Below, in pieces: positions 13,071 to 23,548 of a stretch of DNA of 64,000 nucleotides. Location: NCBI GenBank assembly GCA_020809705.1, contig CP085832.1, positions 2,108,001-2,172,000 of the forward strand. The letters are read 5' to 3'. The translations under genes and the position numbers were made by a program. The DNA is from Calonectria ilicicola (taxonomy: Eukaryota; Ascomycota; Sordariomycetes; Hypocreales; Nectriaceae). The first letter of the stretch is position 1. Each line of letters opens with the position of its first letter. The notes beneath the pieces were generated by a model that saw only the letters and a program-made list of their open reading frames with translations, did no database searches and was not told the DNA's origin.

Positions 13071-13709
13071 ATGCTCTCGACGTCTCCCCGCCTCCAGATC
13101 CGTCGCCCATCGCCGACGACGGCCGAGTTTACTGTCACAAGCCTGCGCCCTCTCCCAAGACCCGTCCATGTTGTCCTGCTCTTCGTCAGGGCCCTCGTCT
13201 CCCTGGCGGCCCTGCTCCTCCTCCATGTGCGCGTGGTGATGTGCCCGCTCATCCTGCGGGTGCCAGTGGTTCGCACCATTGTGCCCGCGTACCTGCGTTC
13301 CCCCGCTGGCAGCGCCCTCGCCTCCATTGCAGGCAGCATTCCTTTACCCATACTCGTCCCCACGTCCATCGCCGTGCTGTGGCTACTGAGTCGGAGGGGC
13401 TACGCCTGCGAGAGCCTGCTCGTCATGAGAGGGCTAGGCGTCCAGACGAGCTCCACGGCCCCGAGCTACCTTGCGACGACGGCGACACGCTTCATCCCCA
13501 CCGAGAAGATCCAAGACATTCTGGTGAACGAGGCGTTTCGTGGGTTCGAGGTCCGATACTACCTAGTCGTGATCGTCGAGGACGAGGAAGACGTTGTTGT
13601 GGTATTTCCTAGCCTATTGCCTAGACTTAAAATCGTTGAAGAGGTTTGGAGAGGCGCCAGAGCATGCCTGTACGAACGTAGAGGGGAAGAAAAGGGACAA
13701 ACATCATAG
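13071..13709 (+). CDS. GPI15: PIG-H/Gpi15-type subunit of GPI GlcNAc-transferase
   Basis: Single exon, 212 aa, starting at an ATG in AAAATGCTC context. Two hydrophobic segments (about residues 31-62 and 91-107) are followed by the PIG-H domain: an ESLLVMRGLGVQ strand, the RFIPTEKIQDILVNEAFRG motif (residues 140-158), and a V/I-rich strand ending in FPSLLPRLKIVEEVW. PIG-H is a non-catalytic subunit of the ER complex that transfers GlcNAc from UDP-GlcNAc to phosphatidylinositol, the first step of GPI-anchor synthesis. The order of membrane pair followed by a C-terminal soluble domain, and the length, fit the family. The gene is convergent with Pus3, 135 bp apart. An N-terminal 30-residue Ser/Arg-rich stretch is extra relative to short yeast homologues. 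Confidence 0.88.
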   Translation: MLSTSPRLQIRRPSPTTAEFTVTSLRPLPRPVHVVLLFVRALVSLAALLLLHVRVVMCPLILRVPVVRTIVPAYLRSPAGSALASIAGSIPLPILVPTSIAVLWLLSRRGYACESLLVMRGLGVQTSSTAPSYLATTATRFIPTEKIQDILVNEAFRGFEVRYYLVVIVEDEEDVVVVFPSLLPRLKIVEEVWRGARACLYERRGEEKGQTS

Positions 13710-13844
13710 ACATTTAATATACTTAATACCGCCCAACAGTATAATCTGCCCGCCCTTTTGTTTATCTATTTCTTGTCTATATGCACTTTTTTCTTTTTCA
13801 TGTCTTCGTGGCTCAATGTGCTACCTGAATGTTTGTTCATCATG

Positions 13845-15722
13845 TTATTTGTCCGCCATGGTTTCATCAGCCTCAGCCTCAGCCTTGCGATTGCGGAACC
13901 CCTTCTTCTGCCTCATGTCTTCTGAGCCTTCAAAGCCCTTGCGCTTTGCGTATCGCTCATTCTGCTCCTCGGGAGATTCGAGTCGATCCTTCTTCATGAT
14001 GGGGACATATCGTCCTCCCATGCGCCCACTATTGCCGCCTTCGTAAATGATGACGCTGTTGGTTGTCTTGGGTGGAGGGCGTTCAATTAGTCGCGACGGA
14101 TCAGATCCTCCCTGCTGCGAGACGAGTTGCAGCAATTGGTTAGCGAGCAACTCGTCAAGCTTACGTTCACGCCAGGTTGCCCACAAGCCATCAATGACGC
14201 CAAACTGGCCATGCTTGCCGAGTGCCGGGTCGTCGGCGAGGTATATCCACTCGAGAGCATCTTTCTTGTCGGTGGTGGGTGCAGCATCGTCTCCAGGGAA
14301 GATACAGTCCCACAGCACAAGAGGCACCTCGTCAGCCATAACATAGTTGGGCTTGCATGGATTGGTAGCTGTGTCCAGAAGCTCGGAGACAACCTCGGGC
14401 TTCTCAAGTCCTTGACCAACAAGGAAAATAACTGCTACCATGTGGCGGATCTGGTGCCATAGGAAGGCGGAGCCTCGCACGTTAAAGGAGTAAACCTTGG
14501 GGTGTAGTGCCGAGTCGTCAGCACCCTCTGGAGGTGCGTAACCCGAGCTCGTCAGATATGGTAGCGCCGAGGACATGTCCTTGACTTCTTCAATGCCAGC
14601 TTCATAGATGGTACGGTAGAAGTTTGTGATTTGTTTGCCGGGGTCAATCTTGCACAGGTTGCGGAAGTCGTGCTCTCCCTCGTAGAGCTTCGCCGCTTGG
14701 TGCATGGCCTCGACATCAAGCCACCCCGTCTTGCCTCCAGATGTCGGGTCTGGCGAAAATGCAGGCTGGGTGAAGAAATATCTGTATTGGCGTTCGCGGC
14801 ATGAGAAACGTGCGGAAAAGTCAGGAGGTGGTGATGGACACCAAGCAAGAATACGGATGTCAGGGGGTAGGACACGGTTGAGCAATCGCGCATATTGCAA
14901 CTCGTCCTTGATGGGATCAAACGAATCGTCGACTTCTTCTTCCACATTTTCTTCTCCTTGCGCTGCAGGTTCTGCGTTGCCGCCATCTACTGCCATTGCA
15001 TCACCACCTTCAACTGTCTGACTCACTGGCTTCTTCTTGGGCAGCGGCCGGTTGCTGCGAACCCGAAGGCCAATAACTTGGCCAAATGCGCTGACTCCTT
15101 TGTCCGTGCGACCACACTTGGAGTACTCGCAGCACTCAAAGTCAACGACTCTTTCATCTTTGGGGAAAATAAGGCAGGCTCTAGTCAAGGCATTCCACAA
15201 CTCCTCCTCGATGGAGGGCTGAGTAGCCATGGCCTGGAACTCAAAACCACCGTAGTTTTTACCCAGGTAGGCAAGCTTCAGAGCAATATACCGGGTTGAG
15301 TACTTTGACGGATCAATCTTGCGCTTGCCTTTGGGTTTGGCCTTTTTGACCCCGGACTCTGAGGGAGCAGCAGCATCACCACTCTCATTTTTGGGCGCTT
15401 GCTCAGGCACAGGCTCTGGTTTCGGGGCCGGCGGCGCAGGTCTGTTTCTTAGTTCGGCCTCGAGCTCTTTGACACGCTGGATGAGACCATTTTTGGTCCA
15501 GGACATGTAGTTGCTGTCGCCGGACATTGTGCGGTACTTGACAGCCTTTCGCTGCGCGCGAGCCTCTGCAGTTTCACCACTTGATGAAGAAGAAGACGAC
15601 GACGATGACGAAGATGCGCCACGGCGATTGCACGATGGCGTGGATGAGCAGCAGGTTTGAGCTCCAGCGACGATGACTCCAAGGGGACTTTGGCGCCCGA
15701 GACGGTGGCTCAACGGTCGCAT
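13845..15722 (-). CDS. PUS3: tRNA pseudouridine(38/39) synthase Pus3/Deg1
   Basis: Single exon, 625 aa from the ATG at 15722. The core matches Deg1/Pus3: YSTRYIALKLAYLGKNYGGF, the catalytic motif CGRTDKGVSAFGQ (Asp207, the nucleophile-type aspartate of TruA-family enzymes), the PPDFSARFSCRERQYRYFF motif, and GSAFLWHQIRHMVAVIFLVGQ. The enzyme isomerises U38/U39 in the anticodon stem of many tRNAs. A second in-frame ATG at 15527 (residue 66) begins MSGDSNYMSWTKNGLIQRV, which lines up with the usual Deg1 start region. The 65-residue extension before it is basic and carries a run of 12 serines. The two starts could give differently targeted forms, or only the downstream one may be used. A 45-residue acidic spacer (after residue 235) sits between two core motifs. 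It is divergent from the GTPase gene (488 bp gap). Confidence 0.93.
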   Translation of the reverse strand: MRPLSHRLGRQSPLGVIVAGAQTCCSSTPSCNRRGASSSSSSSSSSSSGETAEARAQRKAVKYRTMSGDSNYMSWTKNGLIQRVKELEAELRNRPAPPAPKPEPVPEQAPKNESGDAAAPSESGVKKAKPKGKRKIDPSKYSTRYIALKLAYLGKNYGGFEFQAMATQPSIEEELWNALTRACLIFPKDERVVDFECCEYSKCGRTDKGVSAFGQVIGLRVRSNRPLPKKKPVSQTVEGGDAMAVDGGNAEPAAQGEENVEEEVDDSFDPIKDELQYARLLNRVLPPDIRILAWCPSPPPDFSARFSCRERQYRYFFTQPAFSPDPTSGGKTGWLDVEAMHQAAKLYEGEHDFRNLCKIDPGKQITNFYRTIYEAGIEEVKDMSSALPYLTSSGYAPPEGADDSALHPKVYSFNVRGSAFLWHQIRHMVAVIFLVGQGLEKPEVVSELLDTATNPCKPNYVMADEVPLVLWDCIFPGDDAAPTTDKKDALEWIYLADDPALGKHGQFGVIDGLWATWRERKLDELLANQLLQLVSQQGGSDPSRLIERPPPKTTNSVIIYEGGNSGRMGGRYVPIMKKDRLESPEEQNERYAKRKGFEGSEDMRQKKGFRNRKAEAEADETMADK

Positions 15723-16209
15723 GGGAGTTTTGGTGTGGGTTCTCTTTCTTATATGCGGCCCATCAGAGTTCTAGGTGCGAAAAAGGGCTTTCCAAAATGT
15801 GGCGTCGCTACGAGGAATCCTTTACTGGTGACAGAATGCTTAGAACATCACGCAAGCCTCTCTTCCCATCCAAGCACTATGAAATAAAAAAATTTATTAT
15901 AAAAATAGATATGATACTGGGTTATTTATATTTATATAACTTGATGCTCCGTATTATTTTATTTATGATGGTATTTGGGCTTCAATCGATGTGTGTCAGG
16001 TTTTTTTCTTCTTCACCAGTGTGAGTCTCCTGATGTGGCGTGGGCCCTCTGCGCCACACTCGACCACTTCAATCTGGGATAACGTGGTGAACCAAGATAC
16101 CGACCGTCTCTGCGCCATTTCTCATTTGAACTCCCAGTCCTCATTACATTCGGTGACAATAACGTGAAAGCTTGAGATTGCAGATGCAGCATTGATTCCA
16201 CTCATCATT
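15723..16209. promoter_or_regulatory. Shared divergent promoter region, Pus3 / Rho-like GTPase
   Basis: A 487-bp gap between two divergently transcribed genes. The centre (about 15880-16010) is very AT-rich, with TTTATATTTATATAACTTG-like sequence. No coding feature was seen. Use as a bidirectional promoter is an inference from layout. Confidence 0.5.
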
Positions 16210-16923
16210 ATGGACTCCGAAGTGATCAAAATCTTGCTTGTAGGCGATGAAAAGTGTGGCAAGACGACGTTTCTCTCGTGCGTAGTCGCCCATTCTCATT
16301 TAGCTATTGATGAAATCTAACACTAGAAGCATCGTTTCAGGCGACTGACTGTCGGTGAAAATGTTAACCCGATCCCAATCCTCCGCGACATTGACCAGCC
16401 GTTCATCTTTGAGATCAAATCAAAGAGCAAGCAGTATCGCTTTGAGTTCTGCGACACGTCCTGCCCAGACAACTGGCGAACACTAGATCCCGATGCCATC
16501 GTCATCTGCTACGACATCAGCCAGCGGCTGAGCCTCATCAATATGCAGCGATATGTCAGTTCTCCGTGTCCATGTTTGATCTCCTGATGAAAGAGTATGG
16601 AGCTGACGAAAGATCTATTTATGATCCAATAGTGGCTTCCCGAGGCAAAGAAGGCATTTGCAAGAATCGACACGCTCCCCGTCATTGTTCTAGGGCTGAA
16701 GCGCGACCTGAGATCAGAAAAAGATCCCAATGGTATAATTTATCCACAAGAAGCGTACCAAAATGCCCAAGCCATGCGGGCAGATCGTTATGTTGAGTGT
16801 TCGGCAGTAACGGGAGAGCTGCTGCAACTGGCATTTCAAGACTTGTGCCAGACAGCAATGAAGCCACTTCAAGGTGCACCTGGCTCTGAGGGTCTGATGT
16901 CGGTTGGGTGCTCGGTGATGTAA
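16210..16923 (+). CDS. Degenerate Rho-like small GTPase with CaaX box
   Basis: Model: exons 16210-16277, 16341-16554 and 16633-16923, giving 190 aa. Introns have GTGCGT and GTCAGT donors and CAG/TAG acceptors. G1 is GDEKCGKT (residues 12-19), matching GxxxxGK[ST] with Rho-like Cys16. The G4-like motif is LKRDL, and G5 is ECSAVTG. The last four residues are CSVM, a CaaX box whose Met end favours farnesylation. The G3 motif, normally DTAGQE, is DTSCPD (61-66), so both the Gly and the catalytic Gln are replaced. In G1 the positions equivalent to Rho Gly14 and Ala15 are Glu and Lys. No switch I threonine motif is visible. From known Rho biochemistry this predicts poor GTP hydrolysis, like the Rnd/RhoH class. 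Which pathway it serves is not known. Confidence 0.8.
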
Positions 16924-17028
16924 GAGTGCTGGTGCTAAGAATCCATGCACCACGGATCTTGGACAGTGTAATCATTTCAAGAGGGCGGCGTTGGCTACAT
17001 TGTTTCAAATACGATCCAGTAAAGTTTC

Positions 17029-17599
17029 TCAAGCTGCATTGGCATCGTTCATAGAAACGTCGCCGGCAGCCTCACCCTCCTCACCTTGGGTCTCCGCAGG
17101 AGGAGGGAACTGACCCAACACTTCGGCAATGATATTAACCATGGCCTCCTGCTGCTCTTCGTTGAACCGCTCGGGCATTTCCTCAATAACAGTATTGAGG
17201 GCGGCAACGGAGGCTGGACGTAAGTTGAGGATCATGACGACCTCGCCCTTGGCAAGGCTATAAGGCCTCAAACGTTCAAGGAGCTTGCTGATGCAATCTG
17301 GAGAATAAGGAAGAGGCTCTTGGCTAAGAGGGCCCGGTTCTGCACGTAGATATTGTAAGAGCTAGATAATAACAGATGTTAACCATGATTACTCATATTT
17401 CCTTGTATCCACATGTATGTGAATGTATATATCCGGAAGTGTAGATTTGGACAGGGCAAGATCCTACCTCTCGAACAACAGTCTCCAGATTGGGAGGGCC
17501 ACGGTGCTTAGTCTTCTTGTAACGGTCACGTTGCTCAGCGAGGTGCTGGTAGACCTCGAAATTGGAGAGGACAGCAGACTGAGATTCTATGACCTTCAT
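17029..17599 (-). CDS. RPC9: RNA polymerase III subunit Rpc9 (C17)
   Basis: Model: exons 17599-17468 and 17361-17029 with a 106-nt intron (GTAGGA donor, TCTAG acceptor), giving 154 aa. The N-terminus MKVIESQSAVLSNFEVYQHL, followed by an HRGPPNLETVVREL-type linker, and the HRDC-like region SKLLERLRPYSLAKGEVVMILNLRP are characteristic of Rpc17/Rpc9 (CGRP-RCP). With Rpc25 it forms the Pol III stalk, which contacts TFIIIB and helps initiation at tRNA and 5S genes. The tail (EGEEGEAAGDVSMNDANAA) is short and acidic. The length fits the yeast protein (about 160 aa). It is convergent with the Rho-like GTPase gene, 105 bp apart. Confidence 0.9.
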
Positions 17600-20500
17600 G
17601 ATGCTGGTGCCTCACTGTGGGGGGTTCCGAATAGATGGTACAGCAGAGGTGAGATGCGTGGGATTGATTGAGCCAGGTACTGGTTCTAGGGCAGAACAAT
17701 CACTAGCCAACCAAGTGACAGAGATAAGTAAGGCTGACTTGAAAGTCTCTGGTGCAAAATGATGAGGACCAGGGAGGGTGGTGCGTGCAAGCTTCTGAAC
17801 GTGTGTGTGGATGGATGAACGGTTCTGGGTGGTGGTTGAAGCGACTAGTGCCATGCAACCTCGAAGGTCCTTCTGAAGGAATAATTGGCCCTGGAAAGCA
17901 AGACTGGCGCTTGGCTGATGTTCGGTGTAATTGTCGTGGTCAAGGCAGAACGGGTGTCACAGTGCAATCATTGCGCGTGAGGATTTTTCCTTTTCCGAGG
18001 ACCCTCTTTGACAATTTTTTTTTGGTCGCCATTCGCATATGGGCAAAGTGGTTGGTCCGTGCACGCATAGGAACGCTCTCGATGTAACAGATCGAGCTGG
18101 CATTTGAACGAGACTGGTCTACAGCTGAAAAACCAAACCCCAAATCTTTGATTGGAAAAAAAATCTTCAGCCAAAGGTTGCATCTAGGGGCGACTAGTCT
18201 TCAATTCAGTAGTTTGCCACACCTGTACGTCCCTTATTGCCACTCCGGAATATCAGCCCCGCGATTTCGATTCCGGGACTGCGGACATGGAGTGACGCCG
18301 CGCCAGGATCCTTCGAACTTTGAACAAGGCGGAATGGGCTTCATCGAGATGGGGTAGACGGGACCCGTAATTCTACCTAGTTTGAGTATCAGTGCGCGTG
18401 AGCAAATTAGGAGGGCTGGAAATTGGAAACGACGATTCTACGCATAACGCTCGATTTTTTCCCATCATGTGTCTTGTTGCAAGGGGGTGTCCGGTATATT
18501 GGAAGATGACGCTTGCAGTATATAACGTGAGGTTTGTCTGTCTTGGTCTAACGCCGCACAACCATGTGGTGGTGTGAACACAAAGACCAGCCGATACGGT
18601 GCGTGCTCACTCATCATGAGGGAGGGCGGTGAAAGTTTTGGGGAGCAAGACACCGACTCCTTGGATACAAAAGCAATCTCTTACCTTCTTAGACCAGCGG
18701 CGGAACACGAGGCCGACCGTTGAAGGCGCAATCTGACAGCTCTTGTACAGCTGTGCCATTCAATTACAGGGTCGGACCAAGAAACCGTGATGGGTGTGTG
18801 AATCAGTGAATACATACACAGTGTCTAGAAACATCCCAGGCCTGGCCCTCCGTCATCGGCACGAGGTACACGTTGCAGAGCCCTAAAAAAGAGTCTCGAA
18901 CGGGGGGGAACGCTCAAGCGGTTATTGCGAGAAAAAAAAAAAAAAAACCTGGATGTTCAGCAGGGCTAGGGGAGGGGCCGAGACGGGGCCTGCAAGTAAA
19001 AACCTGGAGGAGAGGAAGAGAAAAGCCTTCGCTGTGACTGGCTGAAGGCCCTTCGACCACCCGCTGCAAAGCACAGTCAGTTGACCTGGGTCGTGTTGTT
19101 GCCCCCATGTCGCAATGCCCACAGCGAGAGACCCGCTGCGCAACCAGTGATGATGAAAGATTTGCGGTAACTAGAGGGGCCCCTCCAGCTCTCGCTCTCG
19201 CTGAGCCCCACAAGGTATCGAGTACCTGACCGCTACCACAGAGTGACGACTCAGGGCCCTGCACAGCTCGGGTGTCTCTCATGGCTGCAGGTTGGAGACA
19301 CGGCGCGGCAGGCTGCAGCAGAGTCGCTCGCTCTCCCTTATGCAGACAGCTGTCATGACAAAACGGGCTGGCGTGATGCAACCACCCCAACCCATGCTTG
19401 GAGTTTTCCCTTGAATGGGCCAGTTTTTCTTATATCTCTCAGTTGCATCTTGTGAACACCACAAACAGCTCGGTTGCCTGGCGGGGGCGGGGAATGATGC
19501 CCGAAAGTACCTCATATGTACACTCCATTGTGCCGGATCAGAGCCTCCATCCATGAACACAATCTAGACACGGGACCAGCCAACTTGGTAGGTTTGCACA
19601 GTATCACCGCAATGCGCTGATTCTTGGCAATTGGCTGTGCGCGCTGCATCAAAGCACTGATTCACCTACGTCCACTCAATCCAGTTGCTGTGAATCGATT
19701 TATGAATCTGTTGCTGCTGCCCTTTCTTTTTCTTTTTTTTTTTCTTTTTCTCTCTCTCTCTCTCCTTCTTTCCACTTTTTTTTTATTTCTCCTTGGTACG
19801 TTCTTATAGCTCCGGGGCCCATGATGAAACTTGACTCATTTGGGGTAGGCCTGCCATGTGCCAGGCGCCAAACTGCGAAGGCGTAACTCCGTGCATACCA
19901 TATGGCGTGCATACTGTGCTTGGATAGTTTGGGTTTACTTCACCTCCCTCACCAACCACCACCACCAACGATACCCTTTTGTATTTGGGCTCACCATCCA
20001 ACTCAGCTCTTCCATCATTCTTCGTCTCAGTGATCCTAGCAGCCGAGGCAAACTCAAACGAGGCCATGTACTGGGACAAGGAATCACGAAACCTACAGAG
20101 GGTATCCTTTTAATGAAACTGTAAAGCTCAAACAGCTCTTCGCTCAATTGTCTTGGTCCTACTCCCTCTTCCAACCTCCACCTCCAAGGCATAGGTCCAG
20201 GCCACCTGTGGCTGGGCGGGCTCTGTTTTCAGTGTCGGCCTCCTGCGACCCTGCTAATCCTGCGCCACGTTTGCGTCACTGTACGCGGTGACGACCTTTG
20301 AAGTACAGTGCAATCAATATTCCGTGATGGTGGGGCAGGTACTGTACCTGTACCTGGCTTTGCAAAGAACGGAGCCCTCGGTCCAAGGACGTGCGGTGCC
20401 GTCTCCTGCAGCTAGGCCGGCGGGCCATTGAAAAAAAAAGTCGTCGCCGGGTTTCGCCTCTGCTGGTTTCACTACCGCCTTCCGTTTCCGTCCCCCGTTG

Positions 20501-20609
20501 GCTTGACATCAAAACTTTTGCTTCTTTCTTTGCAAAGCCGACCGCCAAATTCTTCTCCAGCTTCCTTTCCGAGCCATACAGATTCAATCACAGCGCATTC
20601 GCCATCATC
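17600..20609. other. Intergenic region, 3 kb
   Basis: No gene recognised. Open frames are short and without domains. The region contains an A(16) run at 18932-18947, a pyrimidine tract (separate entry), and a GC-richer zone at 19000-19300. The final 300 bp are CT-rich and probably hold the promoter and leader of the PRPP synthetase gene. Confidence 0.5.
19720..19792 (+). repeat. Homopyrimidine tract
   Basis: An almost uninterrupted run of T and C (CCTTTCTTTTTCTTTTTT..., then a (TC)n block, then T(9)). It lies about 820 bp before the PRPP synthetase start and is a low-complexity, potentially triplex-forming stretch. Confidence 0.85.
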
Positions 20610-22000
20610 ATGGTGCGCAACATTGTTATCCTGGGCGGTAACTCCCACCCACAGCTCACCGAGAGTGTGTGCAACATTCTTGGCATCCCTCCCAGCTCTC
20701 GCATCCTGAACAAATTCTCTGGCGGCGAGAGTCGCTGTGAGATCCAGGACTCTGTGCGTGGAAAGGATGTCTACATCATCCAATCTGGCTCCGGCAACGT
20801 CAATGACCACCTCATTGACCTCTGCATCATGATCTCAGCCTGCAAAATTGGCTCTGCAAAGCGCGTCACTGCTGTCGTGCCTCTCTTCCCTTACTCAAGG
20901 CAACCCGACTGGCCCTACAACAAAGCTGGTGCCCCCCTAAGCCAGGCCGCCAGTGGCTCGAAAAAGGACTACACCTTTGAGAGCGTTCCTGCTACTCCCC
21001 GTCCTGGTGCTCCTATGTCTGCTGGCCTTCCCAATGGTGTTAACACCCTCACCGAGAAGCTTACAAAAACGTCGCTTGCCCACAACGGTACCAATGGCGT
21101 CGCTCCGACCTCCAATGGCGACCACCCGGCCCCTCGCCGTTCCGATACCATCTCTAGCACCACCTCCATTGCGCGTGGCCACCAAGCTGAAGGCTCGATT
21201 TCATCACAAAAGAGCTACACCACCCACGACTACGAAAACCCCAACAATGTCAACGTTTTCCAGGCCAAGCCTGGCTACAAGCAGTGGGTTGCGCAGGCCG
21301 GCACTCTTGTCGCCGATTTGCTCACATGCGCCGGTGCCGACCACGTCATCACGATGGACCTTCACGACCCTCAATATCAGGGATTTTTCGATATCCCAGT
21401 CGACAACCTTTACGGCAAGGCATTGATCCAGAACTACATCAGGCAGAGCATTCCTGGGTTCCAAGACGCGGTTGTCGTCTCCCCCGATGCCGGCGGTGCC
21501 AAGCGCGCCACCCTCATCGCAGACAGTCTGAACATGGACTTCGCTCTGATTCACAAGGTAACTATTTTCTTGTTAAAATAAAATCCCCCCTCCCGTTCAA
21601 GACTCATATAATCCTCTAGGAACGTCGCCCTACTCGGTTCACAGAACAGCGAAACGCGAGCATGATGCTTGTCGGTAACGTGAAAAACCGCGTCTGTGTC
21701 CTCGTTGACGACATCGTTGACACGGCCAATACCATCACCCGCGCTGCCAAGCTCTTGAAGAAGGAGGGTGCCACCAAGGTGTACGCCCTCCTCACTCATG
21801 GTGTCTTCAGCGGTGATGCGATCAGCCGTATCAACGCTTCTGGAATCGACAAGATTCTTGTCACCAATTCAGTTCCCCAATCCGAGCACCGCCGACTGTG
21901 CCCCAAGCTTGACGTCCTTGACATTGCCCCTGTCTTTGCCGAGGCTATCCGCCGTGTCCACCACGGCGAGTCCATCAGTGTTCTTTTCCAGCACAACTGA
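20610..22000 (+). CDS. PRS5: Ribose-phosphate pyrophosphokinase, Prs5-like
   Basis: Model: exons 20610-21557 and 21620-22000 (GTAACT donor, CTCTAG acceptor), giving 442 aa. The family starts with [15 protein letters not shown]. It has the [10 protein letters not shown] region, the loop [28 protein letters not shown], the flag-like DNLYGK, and the PRPP-binding loop [10 protein letters not shown] (DDIVDTA at residues 346-352). The enzyme transfers pyrophosphate from ATP to ribose-5-phosphate, feeding nucleotide, His and Trp synthesis. An insertion at about residues 117-219, entered by [12 protein letters not shown] and left by [11 protein letters not shown], is poor in structure and rich in Ser/Thr/Asn. 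From what I know of yeast, this position and its edges match Prs5 better than Prs1. The open frame extends 73 codons upstream, but the ATG at 20610 begins the conserved fold. Confidence 0.9.
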
Positions 22001-23548
22001 GATAGATGCTCAGAACACGGACATTATGACAAAATCATCCACTAGTATATCATCACGGCGTTTTATTTCCACATGAAGGAGTCGATCCCGACTTTCGCTG
22101 GTACCCTTGCTTTCCTTGGAGCCACATGTCGTAGTTGGCTCCGCTCTGTCACACCTCACGCCGGGACGGCGCCCGTTGGCCGTCAGGCGAAACATTTCTC
22201 TGATCTGGGTTGTTTTGTTTTGGAGTTATCCGGGAACTTGTGTCATGTTCCTAGCTCAGGTCAAGCAGGGTGCCGCACAAATTAGACAGGTACCTGCCTA
22301 CATATCTCTCTGAGCGCCAAAATGCTTATGGGGCATGAGCCAATTGCAAAGGCCTTGGTGCACGTGATCCGTGAGAGGGACTTTGGAAGAAGTTAATTGG
22401 AAGATCGAGTCCTGTTTTGCTTTTTAGCAAACCAGGAGGTCCCCATAAGCTCAACCGCGCTCAAAGATATGATATAGGCAAAGCACCCAAGTGGGTGAAG
22501 GAATATATGGCATACCATCGTAGAATTAAATCAAAAAAGGCTAATGATGAATGAAGAAGAGAATGGCATGCCGCGTGGCACCTCCGAATTTTACCACGTA
22601 ATGGATGCTCCTTGTAAGTTAGATAGATACCTTTGCCATTGTTTCTTTCGTAATTCATAAATATCTTCGTATGTTGCGTGTCAATGTGTGTCCCCGTATT
22701 GCCTTTTGCTATTCGACGCCCAGGTCATGATTGGCGGCGTCATCAGTTGGAGCTATTTTGAGCTTCTTATCCAACTGCATACCAGACAAGGGAGGGGGAA
22801 AAAACATCACACACGGGACACAACCAGAACTCTGATAGTATTATGGATAGAATAATACATAATATACATTGGTTTTAATATTCTATAATCATTATTTATT
22901 TCGTCACAAGTCGAAAGAGATGCCTGTGTGGTGGTGTGCTGTGTCTACGCTCTGTCACCAGCCACAGCGGCCACAGCGGGCCAGAGCGGCAAGCCACAAG
23001 GATACGAATCCCTTGCATCATCAGCAGCCTTAGTTCTGAATGATGCTCAGTCTTAGTACTACTGGAGCTGGAAACCAAGCTCACCCCAGCAAGAACCATG
23101 CTCAAATCGACCATCTACTTTCGAGTATTGCCATGAATATAATGCAAGAGCCGCATTTATAGCTGCATCAACCCAGCAGCTACTGTGCTGCAATGCAATT
23201 ACCCGTTCTCTCACGCCCCAGATAGAGTAAGGCGCGTACCCTCCCGTGTCAGCTCCAGCGGCGTCCCTCGCCCCACGTTGTCCAAAAAAAAGACAGGCAG
23301 ATAGGGAACCCCTGGAATCCTCAGCCTCAGTGCCAATCCACTATCCATACTTGAACCCATGGCCCGCAGTGGTGCCTACGTCTCCAGATCCTCCCTCATC
23401 GCAATGCGCCCATAAGCATTTGCGCGGCGCCTCTCACTCCTCCTCTTTGTTCGCCCAGACCCATTTCTACTCATATCGGCGATCTCTCGTCGATGCCTTT
23501 CTCTTAATCTATTCACATTTCGCCGCGTCTGAACACGATTCATTCGTC
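22001..23548. other. Intergenic region, 1.5 kb
   Basis: 3' flank of the PRPP synthetase, then AT-rich sequence, then a CT-rich zone upstream of 23549. The open frame of the next gene extends back to 23246 without a stop, but the translation of that part is Ser/Pro-rich and unstructured. I see no separate gene. Confidence 0.5.

Noticed and set aside
12572..13369. 265-codon minus-strand open frame overlapping PIG-H
   Set aside because: Composition is Arg/Gly-rich without a domain, and the plus frame encodes a clear PIG-H protein.
23246..23548. Upstream 101-codon extension of the membrane-protein gene
   Set aside because: The extension is Ser/Pro-rich, and the ATG at 23549 places the signal-anchor at the N-terminus as expected.
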